The position numbers and the translations under genes were made by a program. The notes under the pieces were generated by a model. It saw only the letters and a list, made by a program, of their open reading frames with translations. It did not search any database and had not been told where the DNA came from. Shown piece after piece: positions 45,077 through 54,285 of a stretch of DNA of 64,000 bases; the first letter of the stretch is position 1, and every line of letters begins with the position of its first letter. Origin of the DNA: CPC320 sp002336405 (GTDB lineage: Bacteria > Pseudomonadota > Alphaproteobacteria > Rhodobacterales > Rhodobacteraceae). The DNA lies in the NCBI GenBank assembly GCA_949372595.1, contig CASIAN010000008.1, forward strand, positions 62,001-126,000. Reading direction: 5' to 3'.

Positions 45077-45580
45077 ATGCGGGTGTTAGGGATAGATCCA
45101 GGTTTGCGAAACCTCGGATGGGGCGTAATCGATGTATCCGGCAGCCGCTTGAAACATGTTGCGAACGGGACCTGCGTGTCGCAGGGCCGCGACTTGGGTC
45201 CGAGATTGGTGTCGCTTTACGAGCAATTGTCCGAGGTGCTGGCGAAATACCAACCTGATACAGCCGCCGTTGAAAAAACCTTTGTGAACAAAGATGGGGC
45301 GGGCACGCTGAAACTGGGGCAGGCCCGTGGGATCGCGATGCTGGTGCCGGCAAAAGCCGGCTTGTTGGTTGGTGAGTATGCCCCGAATACGGTGAAAAAA
45401 ACTGTTGTTGGCGTGGGCCATGCAGAAAAGGGGCAGGTGGCCCACATGGTCAAGATGCAGTTGCCTGGGGTGGTTTTGGCGGGGCCTGATGCGGCTGATG
45501 CGCTGGCCGTGGCGATTTGTCATGCCCATCACTCTCGGTCGGCAGAACGGGTGGCAGCAGCGGAAAAGGTGCGCGCATGA
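45077..45580 (+). CDS. ruvC: Holliday junction resolvase RuvC
   Basis: The 167-residue endonuclease cuts Holliday junctions. Catalytic acids are visible: Asp in GIDPGLRNLGWG (residue 7), Glu in AVEKTFVNKD (near 68) and the Asp pair region in GPDAADALAVAICHAH. Its stop overlaps the ruvA start (ATGA), and ruvB follows, giving the complete ruvCAB operon. Confidence 0.96.
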   Translation: MRVLGIDPGLRNLGWGVIDVSGSRLKHVANGTCVSQGRDLGPRLVSLYEQLSEVLAKYQPDTAAVEKTFVNKDGAGTLKLGQARGIAMLVPAKAGLLVGEYAPNTVKKTVVGVGHAEKGQVAHMVKMQLPGVVLAGPDAADALAVAICHAHHSRSAERVAAAEKVRA

Positions 45581-46335
45581 TCGGAAAACTCTCGGGGGTG
45601 TTGGAATACCGTGCGGATGACCACGTGTTGCTTGATGTGCGTGGGGTTGGCTATATTGTGTTTTGTTCTGATCGCACCTTGGCATCCCTGCCTGCGGTGG
45701 GAACGGTGCTTGCGCTTTATACCGATCTGATCGTGCGTGAAGATTTGCTGCAATTGTTCGGGTTTACATCCTTACAGGAAAAAGAATGGCACCGCTTGTT
45801 GATGAGTGTTCAGGGCGTTGGCGCCAAGGCGTCTCTGGCTATTCTCAGCACGCTCGGGCCTGAAGGTGTGAGCCGGGCTATTGCGCTGGGCGACTGGAAT
45901 GCGGTCAAATCGGCGCGCGGCATTGGCCCCAAAACAGCGCAGCGCGTGGTGAATGAGTTGAAAGACAAAGCGCCTAAAGTGATGGCGATGGGTGGCACTC
46001 TGGGTCTGGCACTTGGCACGCAAAACGCAGAACCGGGTGTCGGTGAAGGTGTCGGTGAAGATGCTAATCATGTTGCTGGAGCTGATGATGAGGCCGTGGT
46101 GGAAGGTGCGTTGAGCGCTGGGGGTGCCAAAGGCTCTGCTAAGGTGTCTGCGGCTGCATCAACTGCGGCCAGCCGGGTTTCCGCCCAAAGTGATGCGCTG
46201 TCGGCGCTGTCCAATCTGGGCTATGCCCCCGGCGAGGCGGCGGGTGCCGTTGCCGAAGCCGCGGGCGCCGCGCCCGAGGCCGAAACCTCTGTGTTGATCC
46301 GCGCCGCACTGAAACTTTTGGCGCCGAAAGGCTAA
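45577..46335 (+). CDS. ruvA: Holliday junction branch migration protein RuvA, with a long linker
   Basis: RuvA binds the junction and loads RuvB. The N-terminal OB-fold (MIGKLSGVLEYRADDHVLLD) and the helix-hairpin-helix domain (MSVQGVGAKASLAILS, SARGIGPKTAQRVVNELKDK) are normal. At 252 residues the protein is longer than the usual 200-225. The extra length is an Ala/Gly/Glu-rich linker (about residues 145-205) before the C-terminal RuvB-binding domain, which starts near DALSALSNLGYAPGEA. The start overlaps ruvC by four bases. Confidence 0.94.
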   Translation: MIGKLSGVLEYRADDHVLLDVRGVGYIVFCSDRTLASLPAVGTVLALYTDLIVREDLLQLFGFTSLQEKEWHRLLMSVQGVGAKASLAILSTLGPEGVSRAIALGDWNAVKSARGIGPKTAQRVVNELKDKAPKVMAMGGTLGLALGTQNAEPGVGEGVGEDANHVAGADDEAVVEGALSAGGAKGSAKVSAAASTAASRVSAQSDALSALSNLGYAPGEAAGAVAEAAGAAPEAETSVLIRAALKLLAPKG

Positions 46336-46338
46336 ACC

Positions 46339-47358
46339 GTGACTGAACCTGATCCCACCCTGCGCCCTGACCCGATGCCCGAAGACAATGATCGCGCCCT
46401 GCGTCCGCAGGGTTTGGATGAGTTTATTGGCCAAGCCGAGGCGCGGGCCAATCTTAAAGTGTTCATTCAAGCCGCACGTCAACGCGGTGAGGCCATGGAT
46501 CATACATTGTTTTATGGCCCGCCGGGCTTGGGTAAAACCACATTGGCCCAGATCATCAGCCGCGAACTGGGTGTGAGTTTTCGCATGACATCGGGGCCGG
46601 TGCTGGCCAAGGCGGGCGATCTGGCGGCGATCTTGACCAATCTCGAGGCGCGTGATGTGTTGTTCATCGATGAAATTCACCGCCTCAACCCGGTGGTGGA
46701 AGAGGTGCTTTATCCCGCGCTTGAGGATTTTGAACTTGATCTGGTGATTGGTGCGGGGCCTGCGGCGCGCACGGTGCGGATTGAATTGCAGCCCTTTACG
46801 CTGGTCGGCGCCACCACGCGCTTGGGTTTGCTGACCACGCCGCTGCGGGACCGCTTTGGTATCCCGACACGGCTGCAGTTTTATACCGTCGACGAGTTGC
46901 ACCAGATTGTCACCCGCAATGCGGTGAAACTGGGCGCGCCGGCTGATGAGGGTGGCGCGCGCGAAATCGCGCAGCGGTCACGCGGCACGCCGCGTATCTC
47001 GGGCCGTCTGCTGCGTCGGGTAGTGGATTTTGCCATGGTTGAAGGTGACGGCACGGTGACCCGTGAATTGGCCGACCACGCGCTCACCCGGCTTGGGGTG
47101 GATGATTTGGGGCTGGACGGTGCCGACCGTCGGTATCTGCGGTTGATTGCTGAAAACTATGCTGGAGGCCCGGTGGGCATTGAGACGATGAGTGCGGCCC
47201 TGTCGGAAAGCCGCGATGCATTGGAAGAGGTGATCGAACCGTTCTTGTTGCAGCAGGGTCTGATCCAACGCACGCCGCGCGGTCGGATGTTGGCGCAAAA
47301 AGGCTGGGATCATTTGGGTATGGCCGCACCCAAAGCGCAGGGTGCATTGTTCGAATAA
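46339..47358 (+). CDS. ruvB: Holliday junction DNA helicase RuvB
   Basis: The 339-residue AAA+ motor drives branch migration. Walker A is YGPPGLGKTTLAQII (near residue 60), Walker B is VLFIDEIHRLNPVVEE, the sensor is LVGATTRLGLLTTPLRDRFG, and the winged-helix C-terminus ends RTPRGRMLAQKGWDHLG. It starts with GTG three bases after ruvA. Confidence 0.96.
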   Translation: MTEPDPTLRPDPMPEDNDRALRPQGLDEFIGQAEARANLKVFIQAARQRGEAMDHTLFYGPPGLGKTTLAQIISRELGVSFRMTSGPVLAKAGDLAAILTNLEARDVLFIDEIHRLNPVVEEVLYPALEDFELDLVIGAGPAARTVRIELQPFTLVGATTRLGLLTTPLRDRFGIPTRLQFYTVDELHQIVTRNAVKLGAPADEGGAREIAQRSRGTPRISGRLLRRVVDFAMVEGDGTVTRELADHALTRLGVDDLGLDGADRRYLRLIAENYAGGPVGIETMSAALSESRDALEEVIEPFLLQQGLIQRTPRGRMLAQKGWDHLGMAAPKAQGALFE

Positions 47359-47899
47359 TAATTTATGCGATGATCAAGCGTCGCTTGGAATTGGCATCTT
47401 ATAACCACAGCCAAGGCTAGTAAGGCGTTGTTTATATATGTGGGGCTTTTAATCTCTGCTTATTTAGTGGTTTTTATGATGTGCATAACCCTTATGATGA
47501 TATAGCCCGCCCGGCTGCAAAAGTGTTCGTTTTCGAAGATCTCTGAAACAAAAAAGTTATTATTTTAGCCTTTGATACGCTGAGAACCGGGTTATAGCCT
47601 TTGTTGTGGCCATCTCCTGCTGCGTGATCTTTGGACCCTCATGTTCGAGCGGTTTTTCGGAAAACGGCGCCGATATTCGCGAGGATCTGCCTGGCGTTGA
47701 CTGACAACAGGCTGTGCCGATTTGCAGGCATTCGACTTGCGCGCAACTCTACGATTCATGCGGGTGAGGCGGTGGTCCGTCAGGCTTGGCCAGAACGATT
47801 GGCCAGAACGATTGGCCAGATCTATCGGGCAGACATACGGCCCAATTTGTGATACCAACACGGAATAATATTTAACCTTTGATTGAAACTGCATAAATT
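47359..47899. other. Long intergenic region after ruvB
   Basis: These 541 bases carry no convincing gene. Near 47607-47700 a short plus-strand frame (VAISCCVIFGPSCSSGF, then SENGADIREDLPGVD, stop) looks like the start of a lipoprotein with a lipobox-like cysteine, possibly a remnant. A 13-nt tandem repeat lies at 47786-47820. Confidence 0.4.
47786..47820. repeat. 13-nt tandem repeat, 2.7 copies
   Basis: TTGGCCAGAACGA occurs twice in full and once in part (TTGGCCAGA) in direct succession, each unit containing the palindrome TGGCCA. It lies in otherwise non-coding sequence. Confidence 0.8.
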
Positions 47900-48613
47900 A
47901 TGGCAGTCACCTTTCATTTCCTGTCGGCCAGCGGTGCCTTGTACGGCGAGTTTAAAACCCGAGTGCACGCCGCGCTTGAGGCCTGTGTGCAAACATGCTG
48001 CGCCAAGCTGGTGTTGGGGAACCTGGATGTGGTTGTTATGGCAGCCCCAAACTTCGTGATCCCGCAGCTTGGGGTCAATGGTTATGCATATGACGCCCAC
48101 CAAGGTCTTTTGCAGTTTGATCCCGACCATGACAGCCTTGCGCAGAATTTAGAGCATCGGGTCAGCGCGTTATTGGCGCATGAACTGCATCATTGCGCGC
48201 GGTCTCTGGCTTGCGGTGGCCTGACAGGCACCTTTGGCGACGCGCTGGCCCGCGAGGGGCTGGCGGGCTGTTTTGAAGAGGAAATCGTCGGGGTGACACC
48301 GTTTGATACAATCAAGTGTGAGGCTTTGTACAATCGAATGTGAGGCACCAACTTACGTCAATTTGCCGCAAAAGCCAAAGCGCATGTCGATGTGCCCTAT
48401 CGCCAGCTGCCGGGGGGGTGGGCCAACTGGATGTTTGGCAGTTGGACCGGCGATGCCGCGTTTCCCTATCAATGCGGGTATTCAACCGGCTATGGGTTGA
48501 TTAGGTGCTGGCTTGGGGCCATGGGAAATCAGGCGTCCTCTTCGGCCGGTATTGACCCCAATGCGGTGATACCTGCATGGCAGCGGGGCGAAATTGCTCC
48601 GTTTGGCTGTTGA
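47900..48613 (+). pseudogene. DUF2268-family (predicted Zn-dependent protease) gene with one in-frame TGA
   Basis: The first 147 codons read a DUF2268 protein with the zinc motif VSALLAHELHHCARSLACGG and DALAREGLAGCFEEE. After a TGA at 48341-48343 the same frame stays open for another 90 codons. These give LRQFAAKAKAHVDVPYRQL, GGWANWMFGSWTGDAAFPYQ, CGYSTGYGLIRCWLG and SSAGIDPNAVIPAWQRGE, a natural continuation of the domain. One nonsense change therefore separates the catalytic half from the rest. Otherwise the coding sequence is undamaged, so the event is recent, or the stop is read through. Confidence 0.75.
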
Positions 48614-48903
48614 CCTACCTGGTGTCTGATAGTCGGCATCTTACCGCGCGCGCCTTTAAAACTCTCGGGTCTATCTGACACCTGTCGGACATCTGCCTGT
48701 TGTTTTAATTCGGGTTTTGGACTTGGGCGCTGCAAGTGCCCTTTCGGTTTACTAGGCGATTGCGGTCTGGTTTTCCACGTAAACACTTTTGCCATTCTCG
48801 ACGTTTTTTGTCTTGATCGCCCCTTTGCACAGTCATGCAAAGATTGCTATGACGGCCACCAACATCCCCTGCGTGGGGCAGACCGCAACCGGAGCTGAGA
48901 CAG

Positions 48904-49531
48904 ATGACCCAAACCGAGGTTGAGGCGCTTTTTACCCGTGCTGACGGCAGTTACGCTTTCGCGCGCTGGGGGCGACCGATCGCGCCGATTGTGTTCGGGG
49001 TCGAAGCCGAAACCCTGTCGGTGATCAAGGGTGCTTTTGAGGCGGTTGTGGCGTTGGCGGGGCATCAATATGGCTGAGACCGACCCCGAACTTGGCAGTA
49101 ATTGCATGGTGTTTTTCTTCCGTGACTGGGCCGAATTGACTGAGGTGCCCGATCTTGACCGGTTGGTGCCGGATTTGGCTCCGCTTGTGGTGCGCTTGAT
49201 GCGGGAGGCGGCGAATCAGTACCGGATCTTTCGCTTTGATGACCAAGGTGGCATTAAGGCGGCTTTCGTGTTTTTGCGCATGGATCAACATCTTGGGGCC
49301 GTGCCGGCTGAGACGCTGGCCCTGTCTCAGGTGGTGCAGACCGTACTTTTATGGTCGGATACGGCATTTGGCGAACAATCACCGCTGGCGGTGGTGCCCG
49401 GGGGGGCGACAATCTTGCGCCCTGATATTGCTGGGGTAATCCGGGCGGCCTATGATCCCATTATGCCAGTTGTGGCCTATGATCCCTCTCATGCGCTGCG
49501 GTTGTGCGCGCGTATCGAGGTTGTGCAATGA
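48904..49531 (+). pseudogene. Conserved hypothetical gene split by an apparent one-base insertion
   Basis: A 57-codon frame from ATG 48904 (TEVEALFTRADGSYAFARWG, then PIAPIVFGVEAETLSVIKGA) ends with TGA at 49075-49077. A second frame from ATG 49070 continues MAETDPELGSNCMVFFFRDW through PGGATILRPDIAGVIRAAYD to 49531. From memory of related bacteria these form one protein of about 210 residues with GHQMAETDPELG at the join; one extra T near 49069 explains the split. The junction ATGGCTGA could still allow coupled translation as two pieces. The function is unknown. The gene directly precedes ybgC and overlaps it by ATGA. Confidence 0.65.
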
Positions 49532-49917
49532 GCCACATATTTCCCGTACATGTTTATTATGAAGATACGGATCTGGCGGGGATTGTGTATTATGCGAACT
49601 ATCTGCGCTATATTGAGCGTGCCCGTACAGAATGGGCACGGGGCTTGGGACTGGATCAAACCGTTTTAAAAACGCGGGACGGGCTGGTTTTTGCCGTGCG
49701 CCGGGTCGAGGCGGATTATCTCGTACCAGCGCGGTTTGACGAGGATTTAACAGTGCATACTAAGCCCTTACGCGGGACTGCCGCCCGTTTTGTTCTGCAA
49801 CAAGATGTTCGCCGTGGGCAACAGATTTTGTTTGCTGCGCAAGTCACGCTTGTGGCATTGCGCGAAACCGGTCAGCCGGCGCGTTTGCCCAAAGCATTGC
49901 GGCAGCTCTTGGCGTAA
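49528..49917 (+). CDS. ybgC: Tol-Pal-associated acyl-CoA thioesterase
   Basis: The 129-residue hotdog-fold enzyme shows VHVYYEDTDLAGIVYYANYL with the catalytic Asp and RYIERARTEWARGLGL. It hydrolyses short acyl-CoA thioesters and is classically the first gene of the tol-pal cluster, as here. The start overlaps the preceding stop (ATGA), and tolQ follows 109 bases on. Confidence 0.93.
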   Translation: MSHIFPVHVYYEDTDLAGIVYYANYLRYIERARTEWARGLGLDQTVLKTRDGLVFAVRRVEADYLVPARFDEDLTVHTKPLRGTAARFVLQQDVRRGQQILFAAQVTLVALRETGQPARLPKALRQLLA

Positions 49918-50026
49918 GTTTTTATCATTGGGTGGGTGACATCAATGTGATTGGTTTTAGGCGTGGGTTAGGCTATGCTTGGCGCAAACAGAGCCCGTTG
50001 CGGGCCAAAGCAGACCGAGCAGGCCA

Positions 50027-50722
50027 ATGGAAACTGAAACTCTTGCCCTTACACAGGCGGTAGACTTCTCGATGTGGGCGTTGTTTGCCCGCGCAACCTT
50101 GACGGTGAAAATCGTCATGATGATCCTGATTATTGCGTCTTTCTGGTCTTGGTCCATCATTATTGGCAAAGGGGTGTCTTTGCGCATGGCGCGGCGTCAA
50201 GCAGCACAATTTGACCGTGCTTTCTGGTCGGGCGAGCCGCTGGACGAGTTGTTCCAGAAAATTGGTTCGAAAGCCAAAAGTAGGCCGGAAAAGATTTTCA
50301 CGGCTGGTATGCTTGAATGGCAGCGTAGCCACCGTCAGGATGGTGGATTGATTGCCGGGGCGCATGCCCGGATAGACCGCTCGATGGATGTTGCTATCGC
50401 GAAAGAGGCGGAAGAGCTGCAAAAAGGGTTGCCGGTTTTGGCCACCGTGGGGTCAACCGCCCCGTTTATCGGCCTATTCGGGACGGTTTGGGGCATTATG
50501 AACGCGTTTATCGAAATCGCACAGCAACAAAATACTAATCTTGCGGTTGTCGCACCCGGAATCGCCGAAGCACTGATGGCCACGGGGCTCGGCCTGTTAG
50601 CGGCGATACCTGCCGTTATTTTTTACAATAAGTTGAGCGCCGATAGCGACCGGTTACTTGCCGGGTACGAGGCGTTTGCCGATGAGTTTTCGACAATTTT
50701 AAGCCGCCAGTTGGATAGTTGA
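50027..50722 (+). CDS. tolQ: Tol-Pal system proton channel protein TolQ
   Basis: The 231-residue inner-membrane protein has three hydrophobic segments (near residues 20-40, 140-160 and 180-200), with the conserved VGSTAPFIGLFGTVWGIMNA and EALMATGLGLLAAIPAVIFY. With TolR it forms the proton-driven motor energising TolA during cell division. The start METETLALTQAVDFSMWALF matches alphaproteobacterial TolQ; an in-frame start at 49979 is not needed. tolR follows after three bases. Confidence 0.95.
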   Translation: METETLALTQAVDFSMWALFARATLTVKIVMMILIIASFWSWSIIIGKGVSLRMARRQAAQFDRAFWSGEPLDELFQKIGSKAKSRPEKIFTAGMLEWQRSHRQDGGLIAGAHARIDRSMDVAIAKEAEELQKGLPVLATVGSTAPFIGLFGTVWGIMNAFIEIAQQQNTNLAVVAPGIAEALMATGLGLLAAIPAVIFYNKLSADSDRLLAGYEAFADEFSTILSRQLDS

Positions 50723-50725
50723 GCG

Positions 50726-51241
50726 ATGGGGGGCGGTGTTGTCAGGGCGCAAAAAAACAGCAGCCGCCGGCGGCGCCACGGCAGGGCGCAACCGATGGCG
50801 GAAATAAATATCACGCCTTTTGTTGATGTTATGTTGGTGTTGTTGATTATTTTTATGGTTGCAGCGCCATTGCTGACCGTTGGGGTGCCGGTCGAACTGC
50901 CCAAAACGGCGGCCAGTGCTTTGCCATCGGCGAAACAAGAGCCGCTGACGGTGACTATTACAGCGCAGGGCGTGGTGATGATCCAGAAAACCGAAATTGC
51001 GATCAAAGACTTGGTGCCAAAGCTGAAATCTGTTGCCACCGAACGCGACAATGATCGTATTTTTCTGCGCGCGGATGGTGCCATACCTTACATGACAGTG
51101 GTGCAGGTGATGGGGGCGATGAATGCTGGCGGATTTTCCAACATTGGTCTGGTCACCGATATAGGTGGCCCGACGTTTGATGGGACGAACTCTGCCGGTT
51201 CAAACCTTTTAGAGCCGGCTACTGACGGGCAGGGTGGCTAG
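50726..51241 (+). CDS. tolR: Tol-Pal system protein TolR (ExbD/TolR family)
   Basis: The 171-residue protein has the motif MAEINITPFVDVMLVLLIIF, in which the membrane-embedded Asp carries protons for the TolQR motor, and a periplasmic domain (LRADGAIPYMTVVQVMGAM). A basic N-terminal cytoplasmic stretch (SSRRRRHGRAQ) precedes the helix. Confidence 0.94.
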   Translation: MGGGVVRAQKNSSRRRRHGRAQPMAEINITPFVDVMLVLLIIFMVAAPLLTVGVPVELPKTAASALPSAKQEPLTVTITAQGVVMIQKTEIAIKDLVPKLKSVATERDNDRIFLRADGAIPYMTVVQVMGAMNAGGFSNIGLVTDIGGPTFDGTNSAGSNLLEPATDGQGG

Positions 51242-51250
51242 GCAGCAACG

Positions 51251-52351
51251 GTGGATATTGGGCATTATATCTCTGGTTTAAGTCATGCTGGACTCCTGGG
51301 GTGGATGGCTTTCGGGGGTCTGTTCGAGCCACACAGAGAGCCGTTTGAAATCCGCGAAGTTGCGATTGTCTCGGCGCAGGAGTTCGATGCGATGTTTGCG
51401 CCTGAGGTCGCGCCAAAACGAGTTGAGGAGATTGTCGCGCTACAGCCGATCCAACCCGAAGCGCAAGCGCCAGAACTGCCAAGTGTGGCAGAGGCTGCGG
51501 TGCCGATCCTCGAGGTGCCAGCTGTGGTGCAATCCGCCGCACCGGACTCTGTGCCCGATGATAACGACCTATATGTCGCGCCGGAACCCGAGCCGTTAGA
51601 CATGCCGCTAGATATTGAGCCTGAGGTCCAGCCACCAATAGAGCAGATGGCTGTTTTAGCGCCACAAACTGAGCAACCGCCCCGGCCCAAATCGGTGGTG
51701 AAAATTGCCCCGGAACCGGTGCCGACGCCCGAGCCTGAGGTCCCGCTTGCGCAAGAGACGCCTCCTGCCGCTCAGATTGAGCCTGTGCCCGAGGCTCCCG
51801 AGATGCCCGAGGCGCCGCAGGAGAAAAAGGTTGAGGAAGAGGCCGTTGCAGAAATTACGCCCGAGATCATTGAGCCGCCGTCGGGGGGACCTGAAAGGTC
51901 GTTGCGGCCTCGGTTGCGTCCGGCGATCACCACCGCTTTGACACAATCTGATTCGGTTGCCCTGGCGCTGCAGGAAGCCCTCAACGCGCCGGGCCCAGAC
52001 CCTGCGACACCCAGCATCCGGTCCGGATTGCAAATGACCTCTGGCGAGAAAACGGCAATAAAACGGTATCTAAAGCCATGTTGGACAGTCGATGTAGGTA
52101 GTCTTTCTGCAGATATTGCCGTCACTTTACGTTGGGAAATGTCACCTGACGGCAAACTTGTTGCGGGCAGTCTTAGGATGATTGATAGTGAAGGCGGTGA
52201 CGGTCGCGCCCTCAAAAGAGCGTTCCAAATCGCGCAGGGTGCCGTATTGAGGTGCGGCAACAAGATGGGGGCGAATTTACCGCCCGATAAATATGCCGAG
52301 TGGCAAGAGATCGAAATTCGTTTTGATCCGTCAGATATGAGGACACAGTAA
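51251..52351 (+). CDS. tolA: Tol-Pal system protein TolA
   Basis: The 366-residue protein has a single N-terminal membrane segment (GLSHAGLLGWMAFGGLF) and a long Pro/Glu/Ala-rich periplasmic arm (about residues 55-225). The C-terminal TonB/TolA-like domain has two cysteines (LKPCWTVDVGSL and AVLRCGNKMG). It links the TolQR motor to TolB and Pal at the outer membrane. The low-complexity arm is Pro/Glu-based rather than the Lys/Ala helix of enterobacteria, as usual in alphaproteobacteria. It starts with GTG after AGGCAGCAAC, and its stop overlaps the tolB ATG by one base. Confidence 0.9.
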   Translation: MDIGHYISGLSHAGLLGWMAFGGLFEPHREPFEIREVAIVSAQEFDAMFAPEVAPKRVEEIVALQPIQPEAQAPELPSVAEAAVPILEVPAVVQSAAPDSVPDDNDLYVAPEPEPLDMPLDIEPEVQPPIEQMAVLAPQTEQPPRPKSVVKIAPEPVPTPEPEVPLAQETPPAAQIEPVPEAPEMPEAPQEKKVEEEAVAEITPEIIEPPSGGPERSLRPRLRPAITTALTQSDSVALALQEALNAPGPDPATPSIRSGLQMTSGEKTAIKRYLKPCWTVDVGSLSADIAVTLRWEMSPDGKLVAGSLRMIDSEGGDGRALKRAFQIAQGAVLRCGNKMGANLPPDKYAEWQEIEIRFDPSDMRTQ

Positions 52352-53670
52352 TGCAAAAGTGGATGGTTTTGATATTGGTTGTTTTCGGTTTGGTGTTGCC
52401 GCTTGAGGCCCGCGCTGCCCCTTTGAAACTCACCCTTACTGAAGGTGTGATCCAACCCATCCCTTACGCTGCACCGGTTTTTGTTGCAGAAAACAGCGCT
52501 GCCGAGGATTGGAGTGCAAAAATTACCGCTTTGGTGATAAGGGATTTGAACAGCTCCGGATTGTTTCGCGAGGTCTCAAAATCAAAATACATCAGCCAGA
52601 TCACTAGTTTCGCATCTCCGGTGCAATATTCAGACTGGAAAGCCATCAATGTTCAGGCTCTTGTCACTGGTGCTGTAACAATAAGTTCAAAAGATCAGTT
52701 GGTGGTAAAATTCAGAAGCTATGATGTATTTGCAGGCCAAGAATTGGGCGATGGGCTGCAATTTGTTGGAACCAAAGACAGATGGCGTCGAATTGCCCAC
52801 AAAGTGGCCGATTCGCTTTATTCGCGTATCACTGGCGAAAGCGGGTATTTTGACAGTCGGATTGTATACGTTGCAGAGAAGGGACCAAAAAATGCCCGCG
52901 AGAAAGCTTTGTCAATTATGGATGCTGACGGTGAAAACTACCGGCCGCTGACCGATGGAAAATCACTGGTTTTGGCGCCGCGGTTTTCGCCTAACGGCAA
53001 GCAAATCCTCTATACCAGTTACGAGACGGGTTTCCCGCGTATCTATCTGTTGAGCCTTGCCAACAACCGGCGTCAGGTATTGGAGAACCAGCGTGGCACG
53101 ATGAGTTTTGCGCCGCGCTTTTCCCCCGATGGTGGGGCGGTGGTGTATTCAGTGACCAAGGGGGGCAACACTGATATTTACCGCTTGGTTCTCGGCAGTG
53201 GACAAAGTCAACGCCTGACAACGGTGCCGTCGATAGAGACCGCGCCCAGTTTTTCACCTGATGGTCGCCAGATCGTGTTTGAAAGCGACCGCTCGGGGAC
53301 GCAGCAGCTGTATATCATGCCAGTTTCCGGGGGGGATCCAAGGCGCATTAGCTTTGGCAAGGGGCGCTATGGCACTCCGGTTTGGTCGCCGAGGGGCGAC
53401 ATGATTGCATTTACCAAGCAGAGCAAGGGACGGTTCCATATTGGTGTGATGCGGTTTGATGGCAGCGAAGAGCGGCTTTTGACGGCCTCGTTTTTGGATG
53501 AGGGGCCCACTTGGTCACCAAATGGACGGGTGATTATGTTTACGCGGGAAACCCGTGGTGCACAGGGGTCGTCTGGGCTGTATTCCATAGATGTTTCGGG
53601 ACGGAACCTCAAACCTTTGCGCACACCGCATGGTGCATCGGATCCGTCTTGGTCGCCTCTGGGAAAGTAA
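52351..53670 (+). CDS. tolB: Tol-Pal system beta-propeller protein TolB
   Basis: The 439-residue periplasmic protein has a signal peptide (LILVVFGLVLPLEARA), an N-terminal domain (VLIRDLNSSGLFREVSKSKY-like) and a six-bladed propeller with repeated SPDG/SPNG elements such as APRFSPNGKQILYTSYETG and SFSPDGRQIVFESDRSG. It binds Pal and TolA. Confidence 0.95.
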   Translation: MQKWMVLILVVFGLVLPLEARAAPLKLTLTEGVIQPIPYAAPVFVAENSAAEDWSAKITALVIRDLNSSGLFREVSKSKYISQITSFASPVQYSDWKAINVQALVTGAVTISSKDQLVVKFRSYDVFAGQELGDGLQFVGTKDRWRRIAHKVADSLYSRITGESGYFDSRIVYVAEKGPKNAREKALSIMDADGENYRPLTDGKSLVLAPRFSPNGKQILYTSYETGFPRIYLLSLANNRRQVLENQRGTMSFAPRFSPDGGAVVYSVTKGGNTDIYRLVLGSGQSQRLTTVPSIETAPSFSPDGRQIVFESDRSGTQQLYIMPVSGGDPRRISFGKGRYGTPVWSPRGDMIAFTKQSKGRFHIGVMRFDGSEERLLTASFLDEGPTWSPNGRVIMFTRETRGAQGSSGLYSIDVSGRNLKPLRTPHGASDPSWSPLGK

Positions 53671-53757
53671 ACAAGGCGATAGGAGTTACTTTCATGTCCT
53701 TTGTATTTTGTGCTATAGACTTTAGATAATGATAAAATGTTTGAGCGGGGCTGCGGG

Positions 53758-54270
53758 ATGAAAATGAAAATAATTGTGAGTGCTTTGGTCGTTGGGTTGG
53801 TCCTGTCCGGGTGTACCGGTGGCGGCGGTTTACTTGATAAAGAAGATCGCGTCGGTTTGTCTGGCGACGGGAGCTTTGGTCAAGGCGGTAATATGGAGCC
53901 AGGCTCTATTGGGTATTTCCAAAACAGCATCGGTGACAGCGTATTTTTCCCGGTGGATCAATCGAGCCTGACACAGCAGGCACAGGCTATGTTGGATGTG
54001 CAGGCCGAGTGGCTGATAGAAAATGCGCGCTCGGAAGTGTTGATCGAAGGTCATGCAGACGAGCAGGGAACGCGGGCGTACAATTTGGCACTTGGCGCAC
54101 GCCGGGCAAGCGCAGTGCGCAATTATCTGGTGTCCCGAAGTGTGCCGGCTGACCAGTTGCAAATTGTGAGTTTCGGCAAGGAACGCCCCTTGGAAGTGTG
54201 TAGTCAGGAAAGCTGTTATTCTCAGAACCGCCGCGCAGTGACACGGGTTTCGGGAGCTTTGGCAGGCTAA
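53758..54270 (+). CDS. pal: Peptidoglycan-associated lipoprotein Pal
   Basis: The 170-residue outer-membrane lipoprotein has a lipobox (VVGLVLSGC, lipidated Cys near residue 20) and a C-terminal OmpA-like domain with the peptidoglycan-binding VLIEGHADEQGTRAYNLALG and NRRAVTRV. ATG 53758 places the positive charges correctly before the signal helix; 53737 in frame adds seven unlikely residues. Confidence 0.94.
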   Translation: MKMKIIVSALVVGLVLSGCTGGGGLLDKEDRVGLSGDGSFGQGGNMEPGSIGYFQNSIGDSVFFPVDQSSLTQQAQAMLDVQAEWLIENARSEVLIEGHADEQGTRAYNLALGARRASAVRNYLVSRSVPADQLQIVSFGKERPLEVCSQESCYSQNRRAVTRVSGALAG

Positions 54271-54285
54271 ACGAAGGGTAATAGA

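Noticed and set aside
47592..47894. A 100-codon minus-strand frame after ruvB
   Set aside because: It is highly basic with no recognisable domain, and the tandem repeat lies inside it; probably chance.
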